Shown one piece after another: positions 5,158 to 5,481 of a stretch of DNA of 5,481 bases. Each line of letters starts with the position of its first letter. Position 1 is the stretch's first letter. Below the pieces are notes generated by a model. That model did no database searches. It worked only from the letters and a program-made list of their open reading frames with translations, and was not told the origin of the DNA. The position numbers and the translations under genes were made by a program. The stretch is from Spirochaetaceae bacterium (GTDB lineage: Bacteria > Spirochaetota > Spirochaetia > CADAEX01): assembly GCA_009778835.1 (NCBI GenBank), contig WRFK01000116.1, forward strand, positions 1 to 5,481, given 5' to 3'.

Positions 5158-5481
5158 ATGGACAAACCTTTTTTAATACTAAAAGAAACAGCAATAACCA
5201 CTCTATATATATGCAAAACTCTTTTTAAAGTAATGATACCAATAAGCATTATAATGAAAATTCTTGCTGAATTAGGGCTAATAGCATATATAGGAAAATT
5301 TCTTTCTCCTGTAATGTCTCTGGCAGGTATTCCAGGCAGTTACGGCATTGCATGGGCAGCAGCAATATGCACTAACGGATATGCGGCAGCAATTGCTTTA
5401 TTCTCCAGATTTCCCGATGAACCTATAACCAAAGCCCAAATAACTGTGCTTGCAATAATTATTTTATCATCCCATTCTTTG
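5158..5481 (+). CDS. Nucleoside-recognition (Gate) domain membrane protein, 5' part
   Basis: The frame opens at ATG 5158 and runs off the window, giving 108 residues; an in-frame TAG at 5128-5130 limits any earlier start. The visible part has a hydrophobic segment at about 22-47, then SPVMSLAGIPGSYGIAWAAA (50-69), a CTNGYAAAIALF stretch (71-82), a short loop with FPDEPITKAQ, and a second hydrophobic run (TVLAIIILSSHSL, 96-108). The Leu/Ile-P-G-x-x-G-x-A-W pattern followed by a T-N-x-Y-A-A segment is what I remember from Gate (nucleoside recognition) proteins, a family including the SpmA/SpmB spore proteins and parts of nucleoside and FeoB transporters. Transport or gating is inferred from the family; the substrate is unknown. 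No Shine-Dalgarno site precedes the ATG, so translation may depend on coupling to the thioesterase gene 13 bases upstream. Confidence 0.75.
   Translation, partial: MDKPFLILKETAITTLYICKTLFKVMIPISIIMKILAELGLIAYIGKFLSPVMSLAGIPGSYGIAWAAAICTNGYAAAIALFSRFPDEPITKAQITVLAIIILSSHSL

Overview
The window comes from a low-G+C bacterium (by eye about one third G+C, rich in ATA, AAA and AGA codons). All genes look bacterial in layout: Shine-Dalgarno sites, tight spacing, and a PlsC-type acyltransferase that makes bacterial-style ester lipids. The phylum cannot be fixed from this sequence. One gene, the first, belongs to an ACT-domain family I know mainly from methanogenic archaea. There are no RNA genes, insertion sequences, CRISPR arrays or long repeats, and coding density is high.

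Left block (1-1917, + strand): the end of an ACT + DUF5612-type protein, a PHP-family phosphoesterase of the histidinol-phosphatase type that overlaps it by 17 bases, and a compact nitroreductase whose ribosome site is fused to the preceding stop codon. The three are almost certainly one transcription unit. An ACT regulator-like protein beside a HisJ-like phosphatase hints at amino-acid metabolism, but no biosynthetic gene is present to prove it.

Middle block (1918-3843, + strand): a GNAT acetyltransferase that strongly resembles aminoalkylphosphonate N-acetyltransferase PhnO, then an AT-rich 134-base gap with a candidate promoter, an unrecognised protein with an ankyrin-like N-terminus and two widely spaced Cys-x-x-Cys pairs, and a YigZ/IMPACT family protein. 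A small hairpin followed by six T's lies between the last two genes, directly against the most likely YigZ start.

Right block (3838-5481): a minus-strand membrane-anchored acyltransferase (PlsC/LPLAT family) whose 3' end overlaps the yigZ stop by six bases. It is divergent, across 80 AT-rich bases, from a YbgC/FadM-type acyl-CoA thioesterase. That gene is followed at 13 bases by the start of an integral membrane protein with a nucleoside-recognition (Gate) domain, cut off by the window edge. The acyltransferase and thioesterase both handle acyl chains, so the divergent pair may share lipid-related regulation; this is inference.

I see ordinary housekeeping and accessory metabolic genes rather than a clear new system. 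The most unusual items are the ankyrin/CxxC protein, the hairpin at the yigZ start, the Gly-to-Ser change in acyltransferase motif III, and the archaeal-type ACT protein.
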